Source: Chitinophaga pinensis (GTDB taxonomy: Bacteria; Bacteroidota; Bacteroidia; Flavobacteriales_D; Crocinitomicaceae). Taken from it: a DNA stretch of 64,000 nt. Of this stretch, positions 44,995 through 54,716 are shown in pieces (position 1 is the first letter of the stretch; every line of letters starts with the position of its first letter). The notes beneath the pieces are model-generated. The model had not been told where the DNA came from. It ran no database searches and saw only the letters and a list, made by a program, of their open reading frames with translations. The stretch lies in assembly GCA_943324745.2 (NCBI GenBank), contig CALPMT020000011.1:38971-102970 (forward strand). Reading direction: 5' to 3'. The position numbers and the translations under genes are program-made.

Positions 44995-46271
44995 AATGTT
45001 CTATAATTATTGAATTTATCGTATTCTTTTGCTTGTTTTTCTAGATTAAATGTACGGTGACCTTTTGGATCATTTCCTACACCTGCGATATATGCCCAAT
45101 TACACCAATTACTACACACATCGTAATCCACTAATTGTTCTTCAAAATATGCTGCACCAAAACGCCAATCTAACTGAAGGTCGTTACAAAAATAACTAGC
45201 TACATTTTGTCTTCCTCGATTACTCATAAAGCCAGTACGCATTAATTCGCGCATGTTTGCATCTACAAATTCATTTCCAGTTTGCCCATTTTTCCATGCC
45301 TCGATTTGTTCCATTTGTATCTTTCTGTCCAAGGGAGATTGTGCTTTAATACCATTTAAGAAGAAAAATTTCTCTCCATACTTGCGCATTGCCCAATGAA
45401 AATATTCGCGCCAAAGCAATTCAAAGTAAACCCAATAGGTAGATTCATTTTTGACAACTTCCGTTTCATAGGTGTTTAATTGCTCGATTATTTCTCTTGG
45501 ACTTACACATCCCAAGGATAACCAAGGTGAAAATTTGGTTGAATAATCAGTACCTATAAGTTCATTTCGAGTTTCCTTGTATTTACTTACCGAATTTGTT
45601 TCAAAAAAGTAGGAATTTATTCGCGTATGTGCTGCTAGATGTCCGCCTAAAAATGGAAACGCAGAGCGATGATCCTCAGGTAACTTTGCTATTTTTCCTT
45701 GCAATTCTTCCGGAATTCTAAATGGTTCAAAGGCCGGTGATTTGATTGATAATGGTGCAGGTAAAGGGGATTTAACAATACATTCCTTTTCTATAATTGT
45801 TCTAAATTTCGTGAAGACATCTGGTAGATTCTTCAATGGAAAAGGTAATTCGTTCAATCCAAATAAGGTAGCAGTTTCAAAGGTATTTAACGTACATTTT
45901 TTAAACCAACAGCGTTTTTCAATCTCTTCCACTAATTTTCTTTCTTCAAAAGCAGAAGGTTCCGTAACATACACCGAAGAAACATGGTACTTCTCTACCA
46001 AAGAAGTAATTATCTCTTTTGTATTGCCTACTTCGAAATACAATCCACTTCCGAGTTCTTTCAACGACTGATCCAGAGCCTGTAAACTTTCCAATAAAAA
46101 TTTCAATCGAAAATCGCCCATTTTCTTAGTTCCAAATGTCGTTAATTCGAAATTTGATTTATCCAAAATAAAAACTGGAAGGATTTGATCCGAATGTGCA
46201 ATTGCTTCTAAAAGCGGTTTATTATCGTGGATACGAAGGTTTGTGGTAAACCAAATAATGGATGTTTTCAT
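44982..46271 (-). CDS. DASH-type cryptochrome
   Basis: A 429-residue photolyase homology protein: N-terminal Rossmann antenna domain (about 1-130) and C-terminal FAD domain (about 200-429). WFTTNLRIHDN at the start and MSNRGRQNVASYF are DASH hallmarks. DASH proteins repair cyclobutane dimers, best in single-stranded or looped DNA. This one is the third of three photolyase-like proteins in the island. It overlaps the flavin reductase gene downstream by 13 bases. Confidence 0.9.
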   Translation of the reverse strand: MKTSIIWFTTNLRIHDNKPLLEAIAHSDQILPVFILDKSNFELTTFGTKKMGDFRLKFLLESLQALDQSLKELGSGLYFEVGNTKEIITSLVEKYHVSSVYVTEPSAFEERKLVEEIEKRCWFKKCTLNTFETATLFGLNELPFPLKNLPDVFTKFRTIIEKECIVKSPLPAPLSIKSPAFEPFRIPEELQGKIAKLPEDHRSAFPFLGGHLAAHTRINSYFFETNSVSKYKETRNELIGTDYSTKFSPWLSLGCVSPREIIEQLNTYETEVVKNESTYWVYFELLWREYFHWAMRKYGEKFFFLNGIKAQSPLDRKIQMEQIEAWKNGQTGNEFVDANMRELMRTGFMSNRGRQNVASYFCNDLQLDWRFGAAYFEEQLVDYDVCSNWCNWAYIAGVGNDPKGHRTFNLEKQAKEYDKFNNYRTLWIA

Positions 46272-46325
46272 AACGCTATAGTGTTGTCACCTCCTCCACT
46301 CCTATTCAAGGATAGAAAATGATGA

Positions 46326-47858
46326 TTATAAATTATTTATGTTTTCTAAATAAAATTCTGCCTGTTGAAGCAATGCTGCTTTTGCTTCTGGCAGCATTTT
46401 ATCTAAGGTTACATATGCCATCCCTATTCTAGGATTGCTTCGTAACAAGGATTCATTTTTCGCATAGAAATTCCAATACAAACTATTGAAAGGACAAGCC
46501 TTATCTCCTACTTTTTCTTTCGAATTATAATAACACTTCGTACAATATGTTCCCATCTTATCAATGTAATTTGCAGAACTTACATATGGCTTTGTACCTA
46601 CAATTCCACCGTCCGCAAATTGACTCATGCCCCTTGTATTGGTTATTTCCACCCATTCTATCGCATCAATGTACATTCCTAAATACCATTTATCCACTTC
46701 ATCGGGATGTATTCCAGCCAAGAGCACGAAATTCCCAGTTACCATGAGACGTTGAATATGATGTGCATATGAAAACTGTAACGATTGTTGAATACTATGG
46801 CTCAAACATTTCATCTTCGTTTCACCTGTCCAATACCAATTCGGCAATTTATTTTCTTGGCCAAAATAGTTTAAAGAAGCATAGTCAGGCATTTGCATCC
46901 AATACATTCCACGCATATATTCTCTCCATCCTAAAATTTGTCGAACGAAGCCTTCCACTTGATTTAAGGCAACTGCTTTATTTTCTCGATAGGCTTGTAT
47001 TACTTTTTCAATTACTTCTTTTGGAGAAATCAACTTAACATTTAATGCAAAGGATAAACGCGAATGATACACGGACCAGGCATCAGGTGTCATCGCATCT
47101 TGAAAAGTTCCAAATAAAGGCAAACAATATGCAACAAAAAAGTCAAGTAATTCCAAACTTTCATTTCTCGTTACTGGCCATAAAAACTGTTTTTCATCTA
47201 TTTCTCCGATCGTTTTCACACCATGTTTATGTATCATTTCTACCAAGTTTGAAACATCGCGATGAAATAATAGTGGCGTAATAACCGTATGATTAGCAGG
47301 GATTTTCTTGCGATTTTCACTATCAAAATTCCATTTATCTCCTTCCGGTTTACCAGCAAGCATTAAAACATCATGTTTTTTACGCATGTTTCGGTAGAAA
47401 CTTTCTAGTAAAAATTGCTTTTTACCAGCAAAAAACTCCGAAAACTCCGTTCTTGTAGTGTAAAAATGTTCTGTATCTACTACGTTTACAGGAAGTTTTA
47501 TTATATCCGATAACATTCCTAATTCCTGATCTACACGGTATTCATCCGGTAATTGGTATTCCACATGCGCGATTGCATGTTTGGCGCACAACTGTTTTAT
47601 ATTTTCGGTAAACGCTTGTTTATTTTCCGGATCATCTAACGAAATGTAATGAACTGCATGTCCTTCATTCCTAAGTATTTCTGCAAATTGACGCATTGCT
47701 TGAAAAAACGCCACCACTTTTTGAATGTGGTGTTTCGCATAATCTGTTTCTGAACGGATTTCCATCAACACATAAAGTACTTCTGAATCCACCGACTGAT
47801 ACCAGGAATGGGAGTGATTAAGTTGATCCCCTAAAATTAAACGTAGCGTCTTTTTCAT
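46326..47858 (-). CDS. Iron-sulfur bacterial cryptochrome/photolyase (PhrB/CryB type)
   Basis: A 510-residue protein of the FeS-BCP branch, whose members repair (6-4) photoproducts using FAD, a lumazine antenna and a 4Fe-4S cluster. The four expected cluster cysteines are present at C351, C439, C442 and C455, with the C-X2-C-X12-C spacing known from Agrobacterium PhrB. The N-terminus [14 protein letters not shown] is typical. It overlaps the upstream photolyase gene by 4 bases (ATGA). Confidence 0.92.
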   Translation of the reverse strand: MKKTLRLILGDQLNHSHSWYQSVDSEVLYVLMEIRSETDYAKHHIQKVVAFFQAMRQFAEILRNEGHAVHYISLDDPENKQAFTENIKQLCAKHAIAHVEYQLPDEYRVDQELGMLSDIIKLPVNVVDTEHFYTTRTEFSEFFAGKKQFLLESFYRNMRKKHDVLMLAGKPEGDKWNFDSENRKKIPANHTVITPLLFHRDVSNLVEMIHKHGVKTIGEIDEKQFLWPVTRNESLELLDFFVAYCLPLFGTFQDAMTPDAWSVYHSRLSFALNVKLISPKEVIEKVIQAYRENKAVALNQVEGFVRQILGWREYMRGMYWMQMPDYASLNYFGQENKLPNWYWTGETKMKCLSHSIQQSLQFSYAHHIQRLMVTGNFVLLAGIHPDEVDKWYLGMYIDAIEWVEITNTRGMSQFADGGIVGTKPYVSSANYIDKMGTYCTKCYYNSKEKVGDKACPFNSLYWNFYAKNESLLRSNPRIGMAYVTLDKMLPEAKAALLQQAEFYLENINNL

Positions 47859-49324
47859 CTTTTTCGCTGATTTACATGTTTTGCTAAAATACGTGCACCC
47901 TCTACTTTCACTGCTCCTTGTTTTCTAAATGACCAAACAAGATCACTCGCATACTTTCTTGTTTCTTCGATATCTACAATGGGAGCAGGGTAATCCACCC
48001 CGATGTGACAATTATATATTTCTTGTTCAAATTCATTCAACTTCCATGGTTCGTGCACCAAATGGGTTGGAACCTCTTTCAACTCCGGACACCATTGTTT
48101 TATAAATACCCCATCAGTATCATGATCTTCTGAATTTTTGATTGGATTATATATGCGAATCGTATTAATACCTGTTACCCCTGCTTGCATTTGCAGTTGC
48201 GGATAATGAATTCCCGGTTCATAATCTAAAAATTGTCGTGCTAAAAAATGTAATTCACGCCAATCTTGCCAAAGATTGAACACGAAAAAAGAAACCACCA
48301 TGGCGCGCATTCGAAAATTAATATAGCCAGTTGTAACCAAGCATCGCATGCAGGCATCTATGAGTGGAACACCCGTTTTTCCTTGTTGCCATGCTTCGAT
48401 ATAGACTGGATTTCGAGGTTTAAGTAAAGAATCATAGGCGCGATTCACATTTTCAAATTCCATGCGGCATTCATCCTCAAACTTTTGCATAAAGTGACAA
48501 TGCCAATGCAAACGGGAAATAAAATTCGACAGCGCACGTTTGTTTTTGGATTGTTCGTAGTGACTTAAGGTAGTTTGATATACCATTCGCATACTAATAT
48601 TTCCGTAGGCTAAATAGGGCGATAAACGACTACATCCTTTACGACTTAACGCAGGTTTAGAAATATGTTTACTATAATTCACATAGCGTTCCTTCAAAAA
48701 ACTAGATAAATAGCGCCATGCGAGAGATTCTCCACCTTGTTGAAAATTTGGATTGGTTTCGGTAATTTCTTTTGGCAAATCCGCACCAACTATATCCACT
48801 AAAAAATCCGAAGGAATATTATAATAATGTATCGTATTGAGCTCCACCAAACAGGGTTTTTCTAGCATAAATTTTCGCCATCTTTTCTCCCAATCCGAAC
48901 GGTTTTTCAATTTACGAATCACTCCATTACATTGAAATTCTTGCCAAACCACCCCGTTCTTTTCAAACAAAGACGCAACTACTTTATCGCGCTGAAACGA
49001 GCGATTATTACCAATTTCTTGGTGCGAAAACACCTTGTTCACCTGATATTGATCGATGAATTTTTGAAACACAGGTAAACACTCGTTATGAAAGACATGC
49101 AATTTTGCTTGCAATGGCTCCAACTTAAGTTGCATTTCCTGAATCGATTGATAGACAAACCGCCAATGTCTTGTATCGCTATCCGGTTCTCCCATTAAAC
49201 TTGGCTCAAAAAAATACACCAAAACGATTGGTTCCGGATGTTGTTGCGCCATCCAAAGGGCTTCGTGATCGATAAATCGTAAATCACGTTTGAACCAAAC
49301 AATATTGATAGCGGTTTTTGACAT
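47855..49324 (-). CDS. Cryptochrome/photolyase family protein with FAD-binding domain
   Basis: A 489-residue photolyase homologue distinct from the two downstream. The N-terminal antenna domain starts [17 protein letters not shown]; the FAD domain contains [33 protein letters not shown] and the C-terminal WCPEL region. It belongs to a Bacteroidota/proteobacterial cryptochrome-photolyase branch; whether it repairs cyclobutane dimers or is a sensor cannot be told. It is the first gene of the island, 28 bases from a long palindrome. Confidence 0.88.
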   Translation of the reverse strand: MSKTAINIVWFKRDLRFIDHEALWMAQQHPEPIVLVYFFEPSLMGEPDSDTRHWRFVYQSIQEMQLKLEPLQAKLHVFHNECLPVFQKFIDQYQVNKVFSHQEIGNNRSFQRDKVVASLFEKNGVVWQEFQCNGVIRKLKNRSDWEKRWRKFMLEKPCLVELNTIHYYNIPSDFLVDIVGADLPKEITETNPNFQQGGESLAWRYLSSFLKERYVNYSKHISKPALSRKGCSRLSPYLAYGNISMRMVYQTTLSHYEQSKNKRALSNFISRLHWHCHFMQKFEDECRMEFENVNRAYDSLLKPRNPVYIEAWQQGKTGVPLIDACMRCLVTTGYINFRMRAMVVSFFVFNLWQDWRELHFLARQFLDYEPGIHYPQLQMQAGVTGINTIRIYNPIKNSEDHDTDGVFIKQWCPELKEVPTHLVHEPWKLNEFEQEIYNCHIGVDYPAPIVDIEETRKYASDLVWSFRKQGAVKVEGARILAKHVNQRKR

Positions 49325-49351
49325 CTTTTTTGAGACTTAAGGAGCGCTTAA

Positions 49352-49394
49352 TTTATTTTGTTTAAATATATTTTATTTTATTTAAACAAATAAA
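49352..49394 (-). promoter_or_regulatory. Long palindrome in the photolyase promoter region
   Basis: TTTATTTTGTTTAAATA (49352-49368) pairs with TATTTAAACAAATAAA (49379-49394), one unpaired T, with a 10-base centre. On the minus strand it contains TTTG, 16 bases, TATATTTA, a near-consensus promoter. A dimeric regulator binding both arms would cover the start site of the photolyase island. No candidate regulator gene adjoins. Confidence 0.6.
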
Positions 49395-49455
49395 CGTAAA
49401 TATGTTCACACAAAAAAAGAAAATCGCTGAATAATAGAATATAAAGTATCAAAAA

Positions 49456-49487
49456 CAAAAAAAGGGTTACGAAAAACCGTAACCCTT
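49456..49487 (-). terminator. Terminator of the SDR gene
   Basis: AAGGGTTACG / CGTAACCCTT, a perfect 10-bp stem with a 6-base loop, followed on the minus strand by seven T. It separates the SDR gene from the photolyase island. Confidence 0.9.
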
Positions 49488-49509
49488 AAAAATCATTTAT
49501 ACTTTTTAA

Positions 49510-50199
49510 CTATCCGTTCTTAATCGCAGACATTCCTCCATCCAAATGTAAAATCTGGCCAGTTACCCAAGATGCTTCCTCCGAAGTAATAAATGCAGCG
49601 TAATTTGAGACATCCTGCACATTACCAATGCGTTTCATAGGATGTTTTTGCGCAATCGCTTCTATTTTCTCTGGTGTACTTGTTAGTTTACCAGCTAATT
49701 TAGTATCCGTTAAAGACAAAGCGATACAGTTCACTCGTATTGCAGGAGCAAATTCCGCAGCTAAAGCTCTTGTCAATCCTTCAATTGCACCTTTATTCAC
49801 ACCAATCGTAGCATGAAAGGACATTCCTTGTTGCACAGCCACCGAACTAAAGAACAAAATGGATGCTTGATTTGCCAATTTTAGATTAGGTAAATAGGCT
49901 TGTACACTTCGTATAGCATTTAACACATTGATTTCAAAATCTGTCTGAAAATCTGCGGGTTTTATAGAACGAAATGGTTTAAGTGTAATACTTCCTGGGA
50001 AATAAATGAGGCTATGTATTTCTCCTTCGATGGTAGGTAAAGCATCGGATGTACTCCAATCTACCAGATAATGTTGGTCTGATGTATAATCAATTTCAGT
50101 TCTTGAAATCGTTATCACACGTTCCCCTTTTGCTTTTAAGGAGGTGAAAATTTCTTTTGCAATATCTGATCCTGCTCCTATAAGTAATGTTGTTTTCAT
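49510..50199 (-). CDS. SDR family oxidoreductase
   Basis: A 229-residue short-chain dehydrogenase. The cofactor loop is LLIGAGSDIAKEI and the C-terminal LHLDGGMSA is typical; the active-site region reads SSVAV...HATIGVNKGA, so the usual YxxxK tyrosine is replaced (ATIGVNK), leaving the lysine. The start at 50199 is preferred; an upstream in-frame ATG at 50220 lies in a repeat-like ATGGTAAAAAC. SDR genes are common near photolyases, but a terminator isolates this one. Substrate unknown. Confidence 0.82.
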   Translation of the reverse strand: MKTTLLIGAGSDIAKEIFTSLKAKGERVITISRTEIDYTSDQHYLVDWSTSDALPTIEGEIHSLIYFPGSITLKPFRSIKPADFQTDFEINVLNAIRSVQAYLPNLKLANQASILFFSSVAVQQGMSFHATIGVNKGAIEGLTRALAAEFAPAIRVNCIALSLTDTKLAGKLTSTPEKIEAIAQKHPMKRIGNVQDVSNYAAFITSEEASWVTGQILHLDGGMSAIKNG

Positions 50200-50358
50200 C
50201 GGTTGTTTAGTTTTTACCATTAAAAATACGGAAAGTAAATTGGAAATTCAGTGTAAATCAACTTAACCATGGGAGTAATTCTTCAGGAGTACTATTAATC
50301 AATTTATTAGATTTCCTACTTTTAGAAAAATAGTTACATTTAACTAAAAATTAATTTC

Positions 50359-51915
50359 ATGAAATCATTCGTTGTTTCTATTTCTTTCGTATTATCCTTT
50401 GTAGTTTTCGGTCAAAATTGCAATGATGTACAAACGTTAAGCAGCAATCAAAAAAATTCAATTAGTCTCCTTTTGTCACAATTAAATACATCACTCATTC
50501 AAGAATATTGGTCTTCCGTTGATTCTCTTTCACTTTTGTTAAAATCTACCTTTGGTCAGGAAGGAGGAAAACCAGATAGTAAAGAATCTTTTTATCCACT
50601 CTCTACTTCAACACAATGGCTTAACATAGACGAGACTCTGACATTAGCGAGACAGCTCATAGATAAAGACAGCAGTATATACAGTAACTTATGGCAAGTA
50701 GCACAAGGAATTTCACCGATATACAAACAACCTCATTCTATTTTTTTACGCAGTGCTGCAGAGATTGCAGCTGGGTTATACCAACTTGCTGTGGTCGAAA
50801 CAGATATAAAACGAAAAAACAAATACATTACCTGGGCAAATCGAGCCCTTGATACCTTAGCAACGAAACAACTTCCGGATGGTGCTTATCCTTTTCCAGA
50901 TTTACGAAGTACGAACGATCCAACATTTACGCCAATTATTAATAATTATCTTTCGACACTTGGAAAAGATTCTCTTAAAGTTCTAAAGAATGGATGGATT
51001 ATCGACGACCATAATCGTGGTGATTTCAAATTTGATGCTGGGGTAATTGCAAATTCTTACTATTTAGCTTACCGCTATACTAACATTGATCGTTATAAAG
51101 AAAATGTATTGAGAATTGCAGATTATTGCCTTCCATTACCCATGAGTGCCAATTACAATTACAACACCTTCGTATCATTAGCACTTACCCGAGGTTATGA
51201 ATTGAATCAGAAGAAACTATACCTAGATCGAACTGAAACAACTCTGCGTTATTCAGTTATTCCTGGTCAATTAACCAACGGTAGATGGATGGATGGACAT
51301 AATGCTAACTCGCGTTACCATAATTTACTTATTTACAACACAGTACCTACACTACTTCAATTAAAACAAAACACAAAATATGTAGATTCGATAAAAGCTA
51401 TGGTGCGAAAAGCGGTACTCAACCAATTGAATTATACGTCATCGTGTGGTTCTACAACAGGATTTCGTTGGTTGGTCAGTGCTTTTACAATAGACTCTAC
51501 TATTTTTAGCCCAAATGAATATCTGTCATTAAAAAACCTATTAGGTAATTACATGCAACAGGCGAAAAGCAACGGTAAATACATCAACATTCCTAGTATG
51601 GGAGCTTACATTGAATTATTAAACCAACCTAAAACAAGTAATTTAACCTCCAATGGAATAGAAAAATCCTTTGTTATATATCCAAATCCTGCTCAAAACA
51701 CTTGTACCATACAATCTTCTTTCCCTATTAATCTTTCCGATTTGACACTTTGTGACCTATTTGGAAATCAAATCGAATTAGAATCTTTAGTTAGTACTAA
51801 AAATCATGAAAACAAAATTGAGTTTACCACTGAGAAACTAAGCGCAGGCGTGTACTTATTAAATTCCAAACACGCAACAGAGGGGAAATCCGTACGACTT
51901 CAATTATTTAAATAA
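50359..51915 (+). CDS. Secreted protein with type IX secretion sorting domain
   Basis: A 518-residue exported protein: signal peptide (MKSFVVSISFVLSFVVFGQ), a helical domain (about 25-420) with repeating pairs that suggest an alpha/alpha toroid like polysaccharide lyases or glycoside hydrolases, and a C-terminal type A sorting domain (FVIYPNPAQNTCTI ... LSAGVYLLNS). It should pass the outer membrane by the type IX system. Catalytic residues cannot be assigned; polysaccharide breakdown is a guess. Confidence 0.78.
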   Translation: MKSFVVSISFVLSFVVFGQNCNDVQTLSSNQKNSISLLLSQLNTSLIQEYWSSVDSLSLLLKSTFGQEGGKPDSKESFYPLSTSTQWLNIDETLTLARQLIDKDSSIYSNLWQVAQGISPIYKQPHSIFLRSAAEIAAGLYQLAVVETDIKRKNKYITWANRALDTLATKQLPDGAYPFPDLRSTNDPTFTPIINNYLSTLGKDSLKVLKNGWIIDDHNRGDFKFDAGVIANSYYLAYRYTNIDRYKENVLRIADYCLPLPMSANYNYNTFVSLALTRGYELNQKKLYLDRTETTLRYSVIPGQLTNGRWMDGHNANSRYHNLLIYNTVPTLLQLKQNTKYVDSIKAMVRKAVLNQLNYTSSCGSTTGFRWLVSAFTIDSTIFSPNEYLSLKNLLGNYMQQAKSNGKYINIPSMGAYIELLNQPKTSNLTSNGIEKSFVIYPNPAQNTCTIQSSFPINLSDLTLCDLFGNQIELESLVSTKNHENKIEFTTEKLSAGVYLLNSKHATEGKSVRLQLFK

Positions 51916-52257
51916 TTCTTATCTTATCCTTCACCCTTATTTATCAAGCATATGAAAATAAATAGTAACTATAACGTATTTACTTCTGCCATTGGAATAA
52001 ATTGGAGAAGTGGTTACGAATTTAGCGCGTATTAAAAGCTATTAAATGATTACTAATAGCAATTTGGTTTTTACAATCTGAAATGGCGCAACATTTCATG
52101 AATCATAAAGCACTTGCTTAGCTTATTATCTCCAAGAAAAATCGTTTATTTATGACCTAAATGATTGTGCAAATTATAATTCAACAATGGAAAGTCGTCT
52201 TATTTTCATACGAGCTATTTACTAGCTCTCTTTTGCAGGAAATAAAACGTATAAGGA
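51916..52257. other. Non-coding gap with a weak hairpin
   Basis: These 342 bases hold no supported gene. The longest frame is a 27-codon stub at 51953. GAGCTA-TTTAC-TAGCTC (52212-52228) followed by TCTTTT could be a weak terminator for the plus-strand gene. Degenerate remains of an old gene are possible but not recognisable. Confidence 0.4.
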
Positions 52258-53466
52258 TTATCCAAATGTTATTACAATATCTCTGACCTTTTTCACTACC
52301 ACTCGCTTTCCATCCACCACAAATGCATCTTCTTGATCTAAGGTATAGATATACCCCTCATCTAATCCGAAAAATTTCATTGCTTCCAATAAACCAGCAA
52401 TTTCTCTATTTTTATTTTCGGAATGCAATTGTTCGCATACTTGGATCACTTGTCTGCATGTACCTTTTTCCATTACTACAAAATCACACTCCCCTTTTTC
52501 ACGAAAATAAAAGAGTTCGGTGGTTTGTTGACGTAAAAAAAGATACACCATATTCTCTAGCAATCGACCTGTATCTGCGGAACGACTTAAAGTATTTGCT
52601 TGTACAAATCCAGTATCAATTGCATAGACTTTACGGGGATTTACCAATACACTTTTAGGCGACCAACTAAATCGCGGCAAAAAGAACAAAATGTATGTAT
52701 CCTCTAGCCATTTTAAATAATCAGAAACGGAATTAGTTGAACCAATGTCAAACGTTTTACGTAAACTGTTGAATGTTGTTTCTTTACCAACATTACTCAA
52801 TAAATGTAACGCGATATCAAACAACGTTTTCGTATTACGTATTCCATACCGTATGGCAATATCCCGAAATAGGATGTCACGCAACAAAGTCTGCAACACG
52901 TCGGTATTTTGAGTATCTAAAAACTCCGGAAAACCTCCTAGTTTTCGATAATTTTCAAAAGAAATCAAGTTGTTTTCTTGCTTGGTATGGTCCAAAAATT
53001 CGTTGTATGCAAAAGGAAATAATTCGTGACTTAAATAACGTCCTGTGAGTTTCGTCCCGAGTTCTTTACTTAATAGAGAAGCATTGGATCCCGTCACAAA
53101 TACCTTCTCCCCCCGCTCGTGTAATTGTCGGACAAAGATTTCCCAATTTTCCACATTCTGTATTTCGTCAAAAAAATAAACAGGATGTCCATTCCCTATG
53201 ATTTCGTCCAAGCGTTTAAAATCAGTGACATCAAAACCAAAAATGCGTGAATCTTCAAAATTAAAACAGACTACATTTGGAGCATAATGCGCCATAATCA
53301 TGCGCATTAAAGTACTTTTTCCAGAACGTCTTATCCCAGAGATAACCTCCACTTGTTTTCCTTTGAAAGTATGCTCTACCAAATAATTACGCGAAGTCAT
53401 TAAATCTTTTTTAAGGACTAATTGTTGTGCATTAAACACATCTTCTATTTCTGATTTCAGTAACAT
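52258..53466 (-). CDS. AAA ATPase with DUF4143 domain
   Basis: A 402-residue P-loop protein. Walker A is SGIRRSGKSTL, Walker B VYFFDEIQN, followed by sensor-type FVTGSNASLLS and the C-terminal DUF4143 domain with a PD-(D/E)XK-like FYFREKGECDFVV. The ATG at 53466 is preferred over a TTG 27 bases upstream within the repeats. These ATPases are widespread and often occur in many copies with unknown role, perhaps defence or DNA transactions. Five tandem 23-bp repeats just upstream suggest self-regulation. Confidence 0.85.
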   Translation of the reverse strand: MLLKSEIEDVFNAQQLVLKKDLMTSRNYLVEHTFKGKQVEVISGIRRSGKSTLMRMIMAHYAPNVVCFNFEDSRIFGFDVTDFKRLDEIIGNGHPVYFFDEIQNVENWEIFVRQLHERGEKVFVTGSNASLLSKELGTKLTGRYLSHELFPFAYNEFLDHTKQENNLISFENYRKLGGFPEFLDTQNTDVLQTLLRDILFRDIAIRYGIRNTKTLFDIALHLLSNVGKETTFNSLRKTFDIGSTNSVSDYLKWLEDTYILFFLPRFSWSPKSVLVNPRKVYAIDTGFVQANTLSRSADTGRLLENMVYLFLRQQTTELFYFREKGECDFVVMEKGTCRQVIQVCEQLHSENKNREIAGLLEAMKFFGLDEGYIYTLDQEDAFVVDGKRVVVKKVRDIVITFG

Positions 53467-53473
53467 CCCTGAA

Positions 53474-53588
53474 TTTATTTTAGTAAAATACAAAAGTTTA
53501 TTTTACAAATATACAAAAGTTTATTTTAGTAAAATACAATAGTATACTTTAATAAAATACAATAGTTAATTTTAGTAATATAAACTAT
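53474..53588 (-). promoter_or_regulatory. Five tandem 23-bp operator-like repeats
   Basis: Units at 53474-53496, 53497-53519, 53520-53542, 53543-53565 and 53566-53588, each exactly 23 bases, decaying away from the gene. Units 1 and 3 contain the palindrome TATTTTAGTAAAATA. On the minus strand unit 2 contains TATATTTG, a -7 promoter box, so the array straddles the promoter of the DUF4143 ATPase. The start codon lies 8 bases beyond unit 1. Confidence 0.8.
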
Positions 53589-53654
53589 TATAAATGACTA
53601 GTAACTTAAATGAATATTCGATCAGTATATATACTTTTAAAGAAATTAAACCCT

Positions 53655-54485
53655 ATGCAACATCCTATATACCCATGTCTCTGGTTCAACACTGAGGCAC
53701 AACAAGCAGCTGAATTTTATTGTTCCGTTTTCAATAAAGCAACTATTTTAGCATCCAACCCTATGGTTACTAGCTTTCATTTAGATGGTTTAAAAATCAT
53801 GGGATTGAACGGCGGACCAATGTACAAAACAACACAATCCGTTTCATTATATGTTTATGCAGGGAATGAATCCGAAGTTACGCGTTTATACACTCTTCTC
53901 TCTGAAAATGGAAAGGTGATGATGCCACTTGATTCCTATGCTTGGTCGCCAAAATATGCATGGGTAGAAGATCAATTTGGAAATAGCTGGCAACTCGACG
54001 TAAAAGACATAGAAAGTACGCAAAAGATTGTACCTTGTTTGTTATTTGCTAATGAAAAAATGGGATTCGTTAAAAAAGCCATTGATCACTATACGACAAT
54101 TTTCAAAGATGCATCCATACGATTTGAAGCGCCTTACCCAACGGAATCAGGTTTAGATGAAGGTACGTTGTTATTTGCACAATATGTATTAAACGGAACC
54201 ATCTTTCAAGCAATGAGTAGTTCCTTAGCACACGACTTTGATTTTACGCCAGGAAATTCGATCGTCATTGATTGTGATACACAAGATGAAATTGATCATT
54301 ATTGGGAAAAACTAGGTGAAAATGGTCGCTATGACCGTTGTGGTTGGTTAGCTGATATGTTCGGTGTATCTTGGCAAATTGTTCCTACAGGACTATCTAA
54401 ACTAATTGCAGAAAAAGGCGAGGTAGTAATTGAAGCTTTCATGAAAATGCAAAAGTTTGATATAAAAACATTGGAAGAAGCATAA
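53655..54485 (+). CDS. VOC (PhnB-like) family protein, two domains
   Basis: A 276-residue protein with two tandem VOC/PhnB-type domains (about 1-125 and 130-260), each with PCLWFN- or PCLLFA-like starts and the FGxSWQ motif (DQFGNSWQLD; MFGVSWQIVP). The start at 53655 fits family N-termini better than the ATG at 53610. VOC proteins of this branch include methyltransferase-like and antibiotic-binding members; no substrate can be named. Confidence 0.82.
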   Translation: MQHPIYPCLWFNTEAQQAAEFYCSVFNKATILASNPMVTSFHLDGLKIMGLNGGPMYKTTQSVSLYVYAGNESEVTRLYTLLSENGKVMMPLDSYAWSPKYAWVEDQFGNSWQLDVKDIESTQKIVPCLLFANEKMGFVKKAIDHYTTIFKDASIRFEAPYPTESGLDEGTLLFAQYVLNGTIFQAMSSSLAHDFDFTPGNSIVIDCDTQDEIDHYWEKLGENGRYDRCGWLADMFGVSWQIVPTGLSKLIAEKGEVVIEAFMKMQKFDIKTLEEA

Positions 54486-54716
54486 TGAGTGACGAGGGAC
54501 GGAAGTAATGAGTGACGAATATGAGGAACGAGAATAGGACGGAACTAGGGACGGAAGTTATGGATGAAGGATATGAGTAACGAGAGACGTCCTTCAACGA
54601 GCTCAGGATGAAAGCGATGTGTGACGTCCTTCGACAAGCTCAGGATGAAAGTGACGTGTGACGAAAATTAACAAAAAGGATAAAATTAAGTTAAATAATT
54701 GAAAAACATAAAAACG
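54486..54716. repeat. Dispersed CTCAGG / GAGTGACG repeat cluster
   Basis: It contains CCTTCGACAAGCTCAGG (and CCTTCAACGAGCTCAGG) in tandem, plus many GTGACGA / GACGGAAG units. The same elements recur at 58187-58265 and, on the other strand, at about 16550-16575. CCTTCGACAAGCTCAGG is a widespread bacterial intergenic repeat. Confidence 0.75.

Noticed and set aside
51953..52036. Remnant gene in the 51.9-52.3 kb gap
   Set aside because: The 27-codon frame is too short and unlike any family I can name with confidence.
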